Positions 1-6,384 of a DNA stretch of 12,283 bases are shown piece by piece. The DNA is from Pseudomonas sp. PGPPP3. Lineage in GTDB: Bacteria > Pseudomonadota > Gammaproteobacteria > Pseudomonadales > Pseudomonadaceae. The DNA is taken from NCBI GenBank assembly GCA_002256055.1, contig NKIE01000042.1:1-12283 (forward strand). The letters run 5' to 3'. The notes beneath the pieces are model-generated. The model was not told the origin of the DNA and ran no database searches. It saw nothing but the letters and a program-made list of their open reading frames with translations. Made by a program: the position numbers and the translations under genes. How positions within the stretch are numbered: position 1 is the stretch's first letter; every line of letters begins with the position of its first letter.

Positions 1-83
1 AGCTTGCGCGACGCTTCGGCGACGCTGCCGCATTCGACGGTGGTGACGAAGTATTTCAATTGGCGCAACGAATAAGCGGCCAC
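1..83 (-). CDS. LysR-type transcriptional regulator, N-terminal fragment (cut by window edge)
   Basis: Only the first 27 codons lie in the window. Read on the minus strand from a GTG at 83, the product contains LRQLKYFVTTVECGSVA, the first helix and turn of a LysR-family winged helix-turn-helix, which normally sits at the extreme N-terminus as here. An AGAGG ribosome-binding site lies 6 nt before the GTG, supporting this start. The gene diverges from the aldehyde dehydrogenase operon across a 471-bp gap, the usual layout for a LysR protein controlling the neighbouring operon in response to a pathway metabolite and repressing itself. The effector-binding domain is outside the window, so the inducer cannot be guessed. 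Family assignment is firm; the target is inferred from position. Confidence 0.85.
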   Translation of the reverse strand, partial: MAAYSLRQLKYFVTTVECGSVAEASRK

Positions 84-554
84 GTTAAACCTCTGAGTGC
101 TCGTTAACCGGCACACCTTACCGCGTTGAGGACGGGTGCAGGCTGCCGGGCTGCTGACGATTTTTTTCGCCAACGACAATATTTTTCATGGCCTGGGTGG
201 CGCGGCCGTTAGCGGCTGTGGCTGCGTCAGGATGGTGCGTGTTGGCGGCGCAATGGCCCATTGGCCAGAGGGCTTGCACGCTACGCGCCAGCGGCTGTCG
301 CTGACGCGAATGGCACTCGGCTCGGCCTGGTGCTGGGGTGTATTGGCTGCGGTGAATAAGCCTGCTCCCTGAGGGCGCTGCGCACTGCACCACGAGCCGG
401 CACAGGGCGCCTTAATGGTGCGCGGCAAGCCAGTTTTTTCGTATGTCCCGATGACATTTTTAATAATTTTCCTCTGCTCGGGCATGGGCCACTATCGCTT
501 CACAAGTGCCAACCAGCAGACCCGCCTCGCGGGTTTTCCGTACCTAGGGGGTTA
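84..554. other. Gene-free divergent intergenic region (LysR / aldehyde dehydrogenase operon)
   Basis: This 471-bp stretch holds no convincing gene. The short open frames on both strands encode low-complexity, Arg/Pro/Ala-rich or Trp/Gly-rich peptides without family motifs and lack good ribosome-binding sites. Visible elements are two AT-rich patches (about 160-187 and 434-470), an inverted repeat CAATGG-C-CCATTG at 251-263 that overlaps TGGCC-CATT-GGCCA at 254-267, and a terminator-like hairpin at 520-534. The AT patch at 459-467 contains TAATAA, a possible -10 for the rightward operon, but I see no good -35 at 16-18 bp. The region is longer than needed for two divergent promoters, so an unannotated small RNA is possible but not shown. 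Confidence 0.6.
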
Positions 555-555
555 G
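484..555 (+). promoter_or_regulatory. Possible 23-codon leader ORF overlapping the aldehyde dehydrogenase start
   Basis: An ATG at 484 opens a 23-codon frame that begins MGHYRFTSANQQ and ends at TAG 553-555. The last base of this stop is the first base of the GTG at 555 (TAGTG overlap), a geometry typical of translational coupling. The frame runs straight through the terminator-like hairpin at 520-537, so a ribosome translating it would prevent the hairpin from forming. Against it, there is no clear Shine-Dalgarno before the ATG and no run of a regulatory codon. A 23-codon frame also arises easily by chance. Confidence 0.22.
520..537 (+). terminator. Terminator-like hairpin just upstream of the aldehyde dehydrogenase gene
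   Basis: ACCCGC (520-525) pairs perfectly with GCGGGT (529-534) around a 3-nt CTC loop, followed by TTTT at 534-537. This is the form of a short rho-independent terminator. It lies between any promoter in the intergenic region and the operon's first start codon, only 17 nt before that codon. It could end an upstream small transcript or act as an attenuator for the operon. The T-tract is short, so termination may be partial. Confidence 0.5.
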
Positions 556-2048
556 TGGTGTTCGAGCTTAACGACTGGCAAAACAAGGCCGCCCAACAGC
601 GCTTTATCGACCGTGCATTGATCGCCGGTTGTGCTGTTGCCGCCGTCGACGGCGCCACGTTTGCCGTGCACAACCCGGCCACCAATCAGTTGCTGGCCAA
701 TGTGGCGGCCTGCGGCGCGGCGGATGTCGAACTGGCGGCGCAGGCCGCACGGCAGACCTTCGAAGGCGGCGCCTGGTCGCGCTGTGCGCCGAGCGAGCGC
801 AAAGAGGTGCTGCTCAAACTCAGCGAACTGATTCTGGCCAACCGCGACGAGCTGGCGCTGCTCGACTCCCTGAGCATGGGCAAGCCGGTGATGGACGCCT
901 GGAACATCGACGTACCGGGCGCTGCCGGTGTATTTCGCTGGTACGCCGAAAGCATCGACAAACTCTACGATCAGGTCGCCCCCAGCGCGCCGAATGTGTT
1001 GGCCACCATCACCCGCGAAGCGCTCGGTGTGGTCGCTGCGGTGGTGCCATGGAACTTCCCGTTGGACATGGCCGCCTGGAAGCTGGCACCAGCCCTGGCT
1101 GCGGGCAATTAGGTGATTCTCAAACCGGCCGAGCAGTCGCCGTTTTCCGCTCTGCGCCTGGCCGAACTGGCGCTGGAAGCGGGGATTCCGGCGGGCGTAT
1201 TCAACGTGCTGCCGGGCCTGGGTGAAAGTACCGGCAAGGCCTTGGGTCTGCACATGGATGTGGATTGCTTGGCCTTCACCGGCTCCACTGAAGTGGGTAA
1301 ATATTTCATGGCCTACTCGGCGCAATCCAACCTCAAGCAGATCTGGCTGGAGTGCGGCGGTAAGAGCGCCAACCTGGTGTTCGCCGACTGTCGTGATCTC
1401 GACCTGGCAGCAGAAAAAGCCGCCTTCGGCATCTTCTTCAACCAGGGCGAAGTCTGCACCGCCAACTCGCGCCTGCTGGTTGAACGCTCAATCCACGACA
1501 AGTTCGTCGAATTGGTGATGGCCAAGGCGCGTAACTGGCTGCCGGGCGATCCGCTGGACCCGGCCAGTGCCGCTGGTGCCATTGTCGATGGACGGCAGAC
1601 CGAGCAGGTCATGGACTTTATCCGTGGCGCCGAGGCCGAGGGCGCGACCCTGGTGTGTGGCGGTCGTCAGCTCAGCTGCAACGGCTCCAGCAATTTTATC
1701 GAACCCACCATATTCACCAACGTGCGCGCCGATTCGCGGCTGGCCCGTGAGGAAATCTTCGGCCCGGTGCTGGCTGTCACGGCCTTCGATACGGAAGACG
1801 AAGCGGTGCGCCTGGCCAACGACAGCATCTACGGCCTGGCCGCCTCGCTGTGGACCGACGACCTGCATCGCGCCCACCGCGTGGCGCAGCAGCTCAAGGT
1901 CGGCACGGTGTCGGTGAACACCGTCGACGCCCTGGATGTGACGGTGCCGTTCGGTGGCGGCAAGCAGTCGGGCTTCGGCCGCGATCTGTCGCTGCACGCC
2001 TTCGACAAATACACCCAATTGAAAACGACATGGTTCCAGCTGCGCTGA
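555..2048 (+). pseudogene. NAD(P)-dependent aldehyde dehydrogenase interrupted by an in-frame TAG
   Basis: Two adjacent open stretches (555-1112 and 1113-2048) are in the same frame and together give a 497-codon protein, the normal ALDH-superfamily length. Family marks are PWNFP (oxyanion-hole Asn about codon 167), AAGN then stop then VILKPAEQSP (NAD-binding Lys), LECGGKS (general-base Glu about 266) and GEVCTANSRLL (catalytic Cys about 301). The N-terminal part resembles PuuC/KauB-type enzymes that oxidise amino-aldehydes. The TAG at 1110-1112 replaces one residue in a conserved loop; one base change from TCG (Ser) would explain it. The truncated 185-residue product lacks the catalytic Cys, and the C-terminal part lacks the start of the cofactor fold, so neither half should be active alone. 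Two GTG starts are adjacent, 555 and 558; the AGGGGG at 546-551 is better spaced for 558. First structural gene of the operon; the aminotransferase follows after 25 bp. Confidence 0.85.
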
Positions 2049-2073
2049 GAATCGGGACACGAGGACCCTTGCG

Positions 2074-3456
2074 ATGACAATGCCGATGACCCCCCGCCGT
2101 ACCACCGCCGACTACCAGGCGCTGGATGCGGCGCACCATATCCACGCTTTTCTCGACCAGAAGGCACTGAACGCCGAAGGCGCGCGGGTGATCGTCAAGG
2201 GCGAAGGCCTGTACCTGTGGGATAACGATGGTCAGCGCTACCTGGATGGTATGTCTGGGCTGTGGTGCACCTGCCTCGGTTACGGGCGCAAGGACCTGAA
2301 CGCCGCCGCGGCCCGGCAGATGGAGCAGTTGGCGTATTACAACCTGTTCTTCCACACCACCCACCCGGCGGTGATCGAGCTGTCCGAGCTGCTGTTCAGC
2401 CTGCTGCCGGCGCACTACAGCCACGCGATTTACACCAACTCCGGCTCCGAGGCCAACGAGGCGCTGATCCGCACCGTGCGACGCTTCTGGCAGATCCAGG
2501 GGCAGCCGCAGAAGAAGATCATGATCGGCCGCTGGAACGGCTACCACGGTTCGACCCTGGCCAGCGCCGCACTCGGCGGCATGGGTTTTATGCACGAGAT
2601 GGGTGGCATGATCCCGGACGTCGCCCATATCGACGAACCCTACTGGTACGCCCAAGGCGGCGACCTGACCCCGGCGGAATTCGGCCGCCGCTGCGCTTTG
2701 CAACTGGAGGCGAAAATCCTCGAGCTGGGTGCCGAGAACGTCGCCGGTTTTATCGCCGAACCTTTCCAGGGCGCGGGCGGGATGATCTTCCCGCCAGAAA
2801 GTTACTGGCCGGAAATTCAGCGCATCTGCCGTCAGTACGACGTGCTGCTGTGCGCCGACGAAGTGATTGGCGGTTTTGGCCGCACCGGCGAATGGTTCGC
2901 CCACCAGCACTTCGATTTCCAGCCGGACACCTTGACCATCGCTAAGGGCCTGACTTCGGGTTACATCCCCATGGGTGGCCTGGTGCTGAGCAAACGCATC
3001 GCTTCGGCGCTGGTCGATGAGGGCGGCGTGTTTGCCCACGGTCTGACCTATTCCGGCCACCCGGTAGCCGCCGCCGTGGCTATCGCCACCCTGAAGGCAC
3101 TGCGTGATGAGCAGATCGTCACTCGGGTGAAAACCGACACGGGTCCGTACCTGCAAATGCTGTTGCGCGAGACCTTCAGCGAGCACCCGCTGGTGGGTGA
3201 CATTCAGGGCGTCGGCCTGGTCGCCGCCTTGCAGTTCGCCGAGGACAAAGCCAGTCGCAAACGCTTCGTCAACGAGGGCGATATCGCCTGGCGCTGCCGC
3301 ACCCTGGGCTTCGAGGAAGGGCTGATTATTCGCTCGACCCAGGGCCGCATGATCATGGCGCCGGCGCTGGTCGCCACGCATGCCGAGCTGGATGAACTGG
3401 TGGACAAAACCAAGCGCGCGGTGGACCGCACCGCGCAGGAACTGGGTCTGCTGTAG
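2074..3456 (+). CDS. Class III PLP-dependent aminotransferase (omega-amine/omega-amino acid:pyruvate type)
   Basis: The 460-residue product should move an amino group from an amine or omega-amino acid to a keto acid such as pyruvate, leaving an aldehyde or semialdehyde. Fold-type I class III marks are all present: NSGSEANE (122-129, PLP phosphate contact), the RWNGYHGST segment, LLCADEVIGGFGRTG with the PLP-ring Asp at 262, and TIAKGLTSGYIPMGG with the Schiff-base Lys at 291. The length is typical for the omega-aminotransferase group that includes SpuC and beta-alanine:pyruvate aminotransferases. The ATG at 2074 has GAGGA 8 nt upstream. Pairing with an adjacent aldehyde dehydrogenase is the classic arrangement for oxidising the aldehyde it produces. 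The amino donor is not determined; polyamine, taurine-like, beta-alanine-like or amino-alcohol substrates all fit the family. A 182-bp gap separates it from the transporter genes. Confidence 0.9.
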   Translation: MTMPMTPRRTTADYQALDAAHHIHAFLDQKALNAEGARVIVKGEGLYLWDNDGQRYLDGMSGLWCTCLGYGRKDLNAAAARQMEQLAYYNLFFHTTHPAVIELSELLFSLLPAHYSHAIYTNSGSEANEALIRTVRRFWQIQGQPQKKIMIGRWNGYHGSTLASAALGGMGFMHEMGGMIPDVAHIDEPYWYAQGGDLTPAEFGRRCALQLEAKILELGAENVAGFIAEPFQGAGGMIFPPESYWPEIQRICRQYDVLLCADEVIGGFGRTGEWFAHQHFDFQPDTLTIAKGLTSGYIPMGGLVLSKRIASALVDEGGVFAHGLTYSGHPVAAAVAIATLKALRDEQIVTRVKTDTGPYLQMLLRETFSEHPLVGDIQGVGLVAALQFAEDKASRKRFVNEGDIAWRCRTLGFEEGLIIRSTQGRMIMAPALVATHAELDELVDKTKRAVDRTAQELGLL

Positions 3457-3638
3457 CGCTACCCGAGGCCGGCCCGACCCTGAAACCGTCGTGCCGGCTG
3501 CACTGAATGAGCGTTTAAACCGTTATCGAAAAACTGAATTCGGGCCCGACTGAGGCCTGGATCACTGCACGCTTTTGGCCGTTGGCCAGCACTGCCCCGC
3601 ATTCAATAACTAAAGCCAACAGGCTGTGGGAGCGTTTT
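3457..3638. other. Intergenic gap between catabolic and transport genes
   Basis: This 182-bp gap is much longer than other gaps in the operon and may hold an internal promoter. It contains an inverted repeat TGGCC-GTT-GGCCA at 3576-3588, very like the one at 254-267 in the divergent region, and an AT-rich stretch (3601-3613) with weak -10-like TAACTA at 3607-3612, 19 bp after TTGGCC. No terminator with a T-run was found, so read-through from the aminotransferase is also possible. Confidence 0.35.
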
Positions 3639-4625
3639 ATGATCAAGTCCTTGCGCACGCGTTTTGCTTTTACCTTTGCTTGCGCCGCCCTGGCGGCGAG
3701 CGTCAGTTCGCTGGCCCAGGCCGGCACCCTGTCGATCGGCCATACCACCTGGGTCGGTTACGGCACCCTGTACCTGGCCCGCGACCTCGGCTACTTCAAG
3801 GAGCAGGGCCTGGAGGTGGAACTGACCACCATCGAGGAGTCGTCCATGTACATGGCCGCTCAGGCCTCGGGCAAGTTGTCTGGCTCGGCGTCGACCATCG
3901 ATGAAATCCTCAAGTACCGCTCCAAGGACTTCTGCTTCAAGGCGGTTGCCGCGCTGGATGAAAGTGCCGGCGGCGATGGCGTGCTGGTGGGCAAGGACGT
4001 CAGCAGCCTGGCCCAACTGAAGGGCAAGTCGGTGGCGGTCAACGAGGGCTCGGTGTCGCAGTTCTGGTTGTCTTACCTGCTGAAGAAAAACGGCATGCAG
4101 ATGGCTGATCTGGAGATCCAGAACATGACCGCCGATGATGCCGCCACGGCCTTTATCGCCGGCCGAGTACCCGCCGCCGTGACCTGGGAGCCGCACTTGT
4201 CGCTGGTCAAACAGAAGGGCCAGGGCAAGGTGCTGATCGACAGCAGCAGCACGCCGGGAGTGATTGTCGATGTGGTGGCGCTGTCCTGCGACGTGATCGA
4301 CAAGCAGCCGGATGACGTCAAGGCCCTGGTCAGCGGCCTGTACAAGGCGGTCGAGTACACCAAGGCGCATCCCAAGGAGGCTTACGCGGTGATGGCCAAA
4401 GGCGTGGGGGGTTACCTGGCCGATCCGGTCGAGCTGGCCGCTGCCGCCAAGGGCGTGCGCTTCTTCGATCAGGCCATGAGCGAGAAGCTGCTCGGCACCC
4501 CCGGCAAGTCGGGTGACATCGCCGCCATCATCAGCCTGGCCAACGAGACTTGGAGCCAGTTGCAGGGCAAGCCCTACAACGTGGCCTATGAAGACCTGGT
4601 CGATACCCGCTTCGTGACGCCTTAA
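3639..4625 (+). CDS. ABC transporter periplasmic substrate-binding protein (NitT/TauT/SsuA, NMT1/THI5-like)
   Basis: The 328-residue secreted protein should capture a small organic ligand in the periplasm and hand it to the permease encoded next. A Sec signal peptide is clear: basic MIKSLRTR, a hydrophobic stretch of residues 9-25, and an AQA|G cleavage site after residue 28. The mature protein starts with SIGHTTWVGYGTLYLARDLGYF, followed by KEQGLEVELTT, the typical N-terminal lobe of taurine/sulfonate/NMT1-like binding proteins. Central LKGKSVAVNEGSVSQF and AAVTWEPHLS are hinge and ligand-pocket segments of that fold. A longer frame begins at 3582, but the ATG at 3639 has GGGAG 6 nt upstream and gives the signal peptide directly. 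Ligands in this family range from taurine and alkanesulfonates to pyrimidine precursors, so specificity is open; the neighbouring enzymes suggest an amine or alcohol. Confidence 0.88.
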   Translation: MIKSLRTRFAFTFACAALAASVSSLAQAGTLSIGHTTWVGYGTLYLARDLGYFKEQGLEVELTTIEESSMYMAAQASGKLSGSASTIDEILKYRSKDFCFKAVAALDESAGGDGVLVGKDVSSLAQLKGKSVAVNEGSVSQFWLSYLLKKNGMQMADLEIQNMTADDAATAFIAGRVPAAVTWEPHLSLVKQKGQGKVLIDSSSTPGVIVDVVALSCDVIDKQPDDVKALVSGLYKAVEYTKAHPKEAYAVMAKGVGGYLADPVELAAAAKGVRFFDQAMSEKLLGTPGKSGDIAAIISLANETWSQLQGKPYNVAYEDLVDTRFVTP

Positions 4626-4667
4626 GGGCCTCCCCGTAGGTGCGGTTTGCACCGCGCCTGCGGGCCC
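4626..4667 (+). repeat. REP-like palindromic hairpin between binding-protein and permease genes
   Basis: Immediately after the binding-protein stop, GGTGC (4639-4643) pairs with GCACC (4649-4653) around GGTTT. Outer arms extend the structure: CGTAGG with CCTGCG (one G-T pair) and GGGCC 4626-4630 with GGCCC 4663-4667. The core GTAGGTGCGGTTTGCACCGC strongly resembles the common Pseudomonas REP family that starts GTAGGAGCG and contains a central GCTTGC. There is no T-run, so it is not a standard terminator. Such hairpins after binding-protein genes in ABC operons typically protect the upstream mRNA and let the binding protein exceed the membrane components. Copy number in the genome was not checked. 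Confidence 0.55.
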
Positions 4668-4714
4668 TGTGCATCCCCTTTTTCACTCGTTTTCCGCAAA
4701 CGGAGGTGGCGCTT

Positions 4715-5515
4715 ATGGCCACAAAATCCTGGTTGCAGCGCTGCCTGACTCCCAAGGTCGGGCTGCCTGCATCGCTGGTGCTTACGGCCAGCACCCTGTG
4801 CTGGCTGAGCGTGCTGGCGGTGTGGGTTGGCCTGTCGTATGGCGGCCTGGTGCCGTCGATGTTTCTGCCCTCGCCGGGCGATGTGCTGGCGGCGGGTGTG
4901 CGCCTGGGAGCTGACGGCACCCTGGGCAAGCATGTGCTGGCCAGCTTGGAAGTAGTGCTGATCGGCTTTGCCATTTCGTCGCTGGTGGCGGTGCCGCTGG
5001 GCTTGCTGATGGGCAGCTTTCGCATCGTTCAGGCGCTGCTCGAACCGCTGGTGAATTTTATCCGCTACCTGCCGGTGACCTCGTTTGTGCCGCTGTTCAT
5101 CTTGTGGATCGGCATCGGTCTGGAGCAGCGCGTGGCGGTGATTATCTTCGGCGTGTTCTTCCAGCAACTGGTGATGATCGCCGACGTTTCCAAGGGCGTG
5201 TCCAAGGACCTGATCAATGCCAGCTACACCCTCGGCGCCAACCGTCGTGACGTGGTTCTGCATGTGCTGGCCCCGGCTTCGCTGCCGGGTGTGCTGGACA
5301 CCCTGCGGGTGACCATGGGTTGGGCCTGGACCTACCTGGTGGTGGCCGAGTTGGTGGCGGCGTCCAGTGGCCTCGGATACATCAGCCTGAAGGCCATGCG
5401 TGGTTTTCAGGTCGACGTGATCTTTCTCGCCATCGCCATTATCGGCCTGCTGGGCCTGATGACCGATCAACTGTTTCGACTGCTGCGCTTGAAGGTGACG
5501 GCATGGGCACAATAG
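4715..5515 (+). CDS. ABC transporter permease (NitT/TauT/SsuC type)
   Basis: The 266-residue inner-membrane protein is the translocation channel of the importer. Hydrophobic segments are spread through the sequence (about residues 17-42, 80-103, 120-150, 200-220 and 235-255), consistent with the usual six-helix binding-protein-dependent permease. The cytoplasmic coupling (EAA) loop is visible as NASYTLGANRRDVVLHVLAP at about 168-187. FLPSPGDVLAA near the N-terminus is typical of the TauC/SsuC subfamily. The ATG at 4715 has an excellent GGAGGT 7 nt upstream; an in-frame ATG at 4640 would place 25 extra residues inside the REP-like hairpin and is rejected. A homodimer is expected because only one permease gene is present. 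Confidence 0.9.
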   Translation: MATKSWLQRCLTPKVGLPASLVLTASTLCWLSVLAVWVGLSYGGLVPSMFLPSPGDVLAAGVRLGADGTLGKHVLASLEVVLIGFAISSLVAVPLGLLMGSFRIVQALLEPLVNFIRYLPVTSFVPLFILWIGIGLEQRVAVIIFGVFFQQLVMIADVSKGVSKDLINASYTLGANRRDVVLHVLAPASLPGVLDTLRVTMGWAWTYLVVAELVAASSGLGYISLKAMRGFQVDVIFLAIAIIGLLGLMTDQLFRLLRLKVTAWAQ

Positions 5516-5532
5516 AACGAGGCGACATCCCA

Positions 5533-6384
5533 ATGACGGCAACGGCGAAGAGCCCCCGGGCACCCCACAAGCACTACATCATGCCGGCCCTAAGCGAATA
5601 TGCCGCCGTCGAATCGCGCCTGCGCGTGGACGGCGTGAGCCTGCGCTATCAGTCGCCCAGTGGTGAAACCTTCACCGCCCTGGACAAGGTCTCGTTCGAG
5701 GTGCCGGACCAGCAGTTCGCGGTGATCGTCGGACCATCCGGTTGCGGCAAGTCGAGCCTGCTGTACCTCACCGCAGGTCTGGCTGAACCGAGCGAAGGCG
5801 AGATTTACGTTGGCGGTAGCAAGGTCGACGGGCCGGGCGTGGACCGCGGCATGGTATTCCAGGGCTACACCCTGTTCCCCTGGCTGACAGTGCGGCAGAA
5901 CATCGAGTTCGGCCTGCGCCGCCGCGGCCTGATGTCGGACCAGATCCGCACCATCGTCGAGTTCTACCTCGGTGAAGTCGGCTTGAAGAAGTTTGCCGAG
6001 CATTATCCCAAGCAGCTTTCCGGCGGCATGATGCAGCGCGTGGCGATTGCCCGGGCGCTGGCCAACGACCCGCAAATTCTGCTGATGGACGAGCCGTTCG
6101 GCGCCCTCGACAGCCAGACCCGCCTGCAGATGCAGCAACTGCTGTTGCAGGTGTGGAGCAACAGCAAGAAGACAGTCGTGTTCGTCACCCACGATATCGA
6201 CGAAGCTATTCTGCTGGCCGACCGCATCTACGTCATGGGCGCACGGCCGGGGCGGATCAAAGAGGTGCTTGACGTGCCCATCGCTCGTCCACGCAGCCTC
6301 GACGTGGTCATGGAGCCGGAGTTCATCCGCATGAAACGGCATATTCTGGAGCTGCTGCACGACGACATGGAAGAGGTGCATTGA
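5533..6384 (+). CDS. ABC transporter ATP-binding protein (NitT/TauT/SsuB type)
   Basis: The 283-residue cytoplasmic ATPase powers the importer. Motifs appear in order: Walker A GPSGCGKS (67-74), Q-loop GMVFQGYTLFPW, signature LSGGMMQR (162-169), Walker B ILLMDEPFGALD (Asp 186, Glu 187) and H-loop VFVTHD (His 220). NLFPW-like residues after the Q-loop and the short C-terminus match the nitrate/taurine/sulfonate ATPases. About 30 residues precede the first beta strand, longer than usual. The start is uncertain: ATG 5533 has GAGG 10 nt upstream, ATG 5503 has AAGG 7 nt upstream and would overlap the permease by 13 bp, and ATG 5581 would give a more standard N-terminus. It ends in TGA directly followed by the GTG of the next gene, so the two are likely translated in a coupled way. 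Confidence 0.9.
   Translation: MTATAKSPRAPHKHYIMPALSEYAAVESRLRVDGVSLRYQSPSGETFTALDKVSFEVPDQQFAVIVGPSGCGKSSLLYLTAGLAEPSEGEIYVGGSKVDGPGVDRGMVFQGYTLFPWLTVRQNIEFGLRRRGLMSDQIRTIVEFYLGEVGLKKFAEHYPKQLSGGMMQRVAIARALANDPQILLMDEPFGALDSQTRLQMQQLLLQVWSNSKKTVVFVTHDIDEAILLADRIYVMGARPGRIKEVLDVPIARPRSLDVVMEPEFIRMKRHILELLHDDMEEVH

Noticed and set aside
136..372. 78-codon open frame in the divergent intergenic region
   Set aside because: No ribosome site, no recognisable motif, and composition unlike neighbouring proteins.
84..554. Sigma-54 promoter (TGGCAC-N5-TTGC) for the operon
   Set aside because: TGGCAC is present near 311-316, but the required -12 GC element at the right spacing is absent.
1110..1112. 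TAG recoded as a standard amino acid in this organism
   Set aside because: TAG is the genuine terminator of the aminotransferase, permease, GMC and phoR genes here, so genome-wide reassignment is excluded. Only local suppression or mutation remains.
555..2048. Two separate genes (a short and a long aldehyde dehydrogenase)
   Set aside because: Same frame, no gap, no ribosome site before 1113, and the junction falls inside one conserved loop of a single ALDH domain.
1894..3381. 495-codon open frame on the minus strand opposite the aminotransferase
   Set aside because: The plus-strand frame has full PLP-enzyme motifs and a good ribosome site; the antisense frame is His/Gln/Arg-rich with no family motif, a typical artefact of high-GC coding DNA. 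The long minus frames at 552-1325, 3603-4652, 4622-5563 and 5590-6810 are rejected on the same grounds.
3605..3613. Hfq/Crc-type CA motif (AAYAAYAA) before the binding-protein gene
   Set aside because: AATAACTAA matches the motif only with a mismatch and sits about 26 nt before the start codon; too weak to report as a feature.
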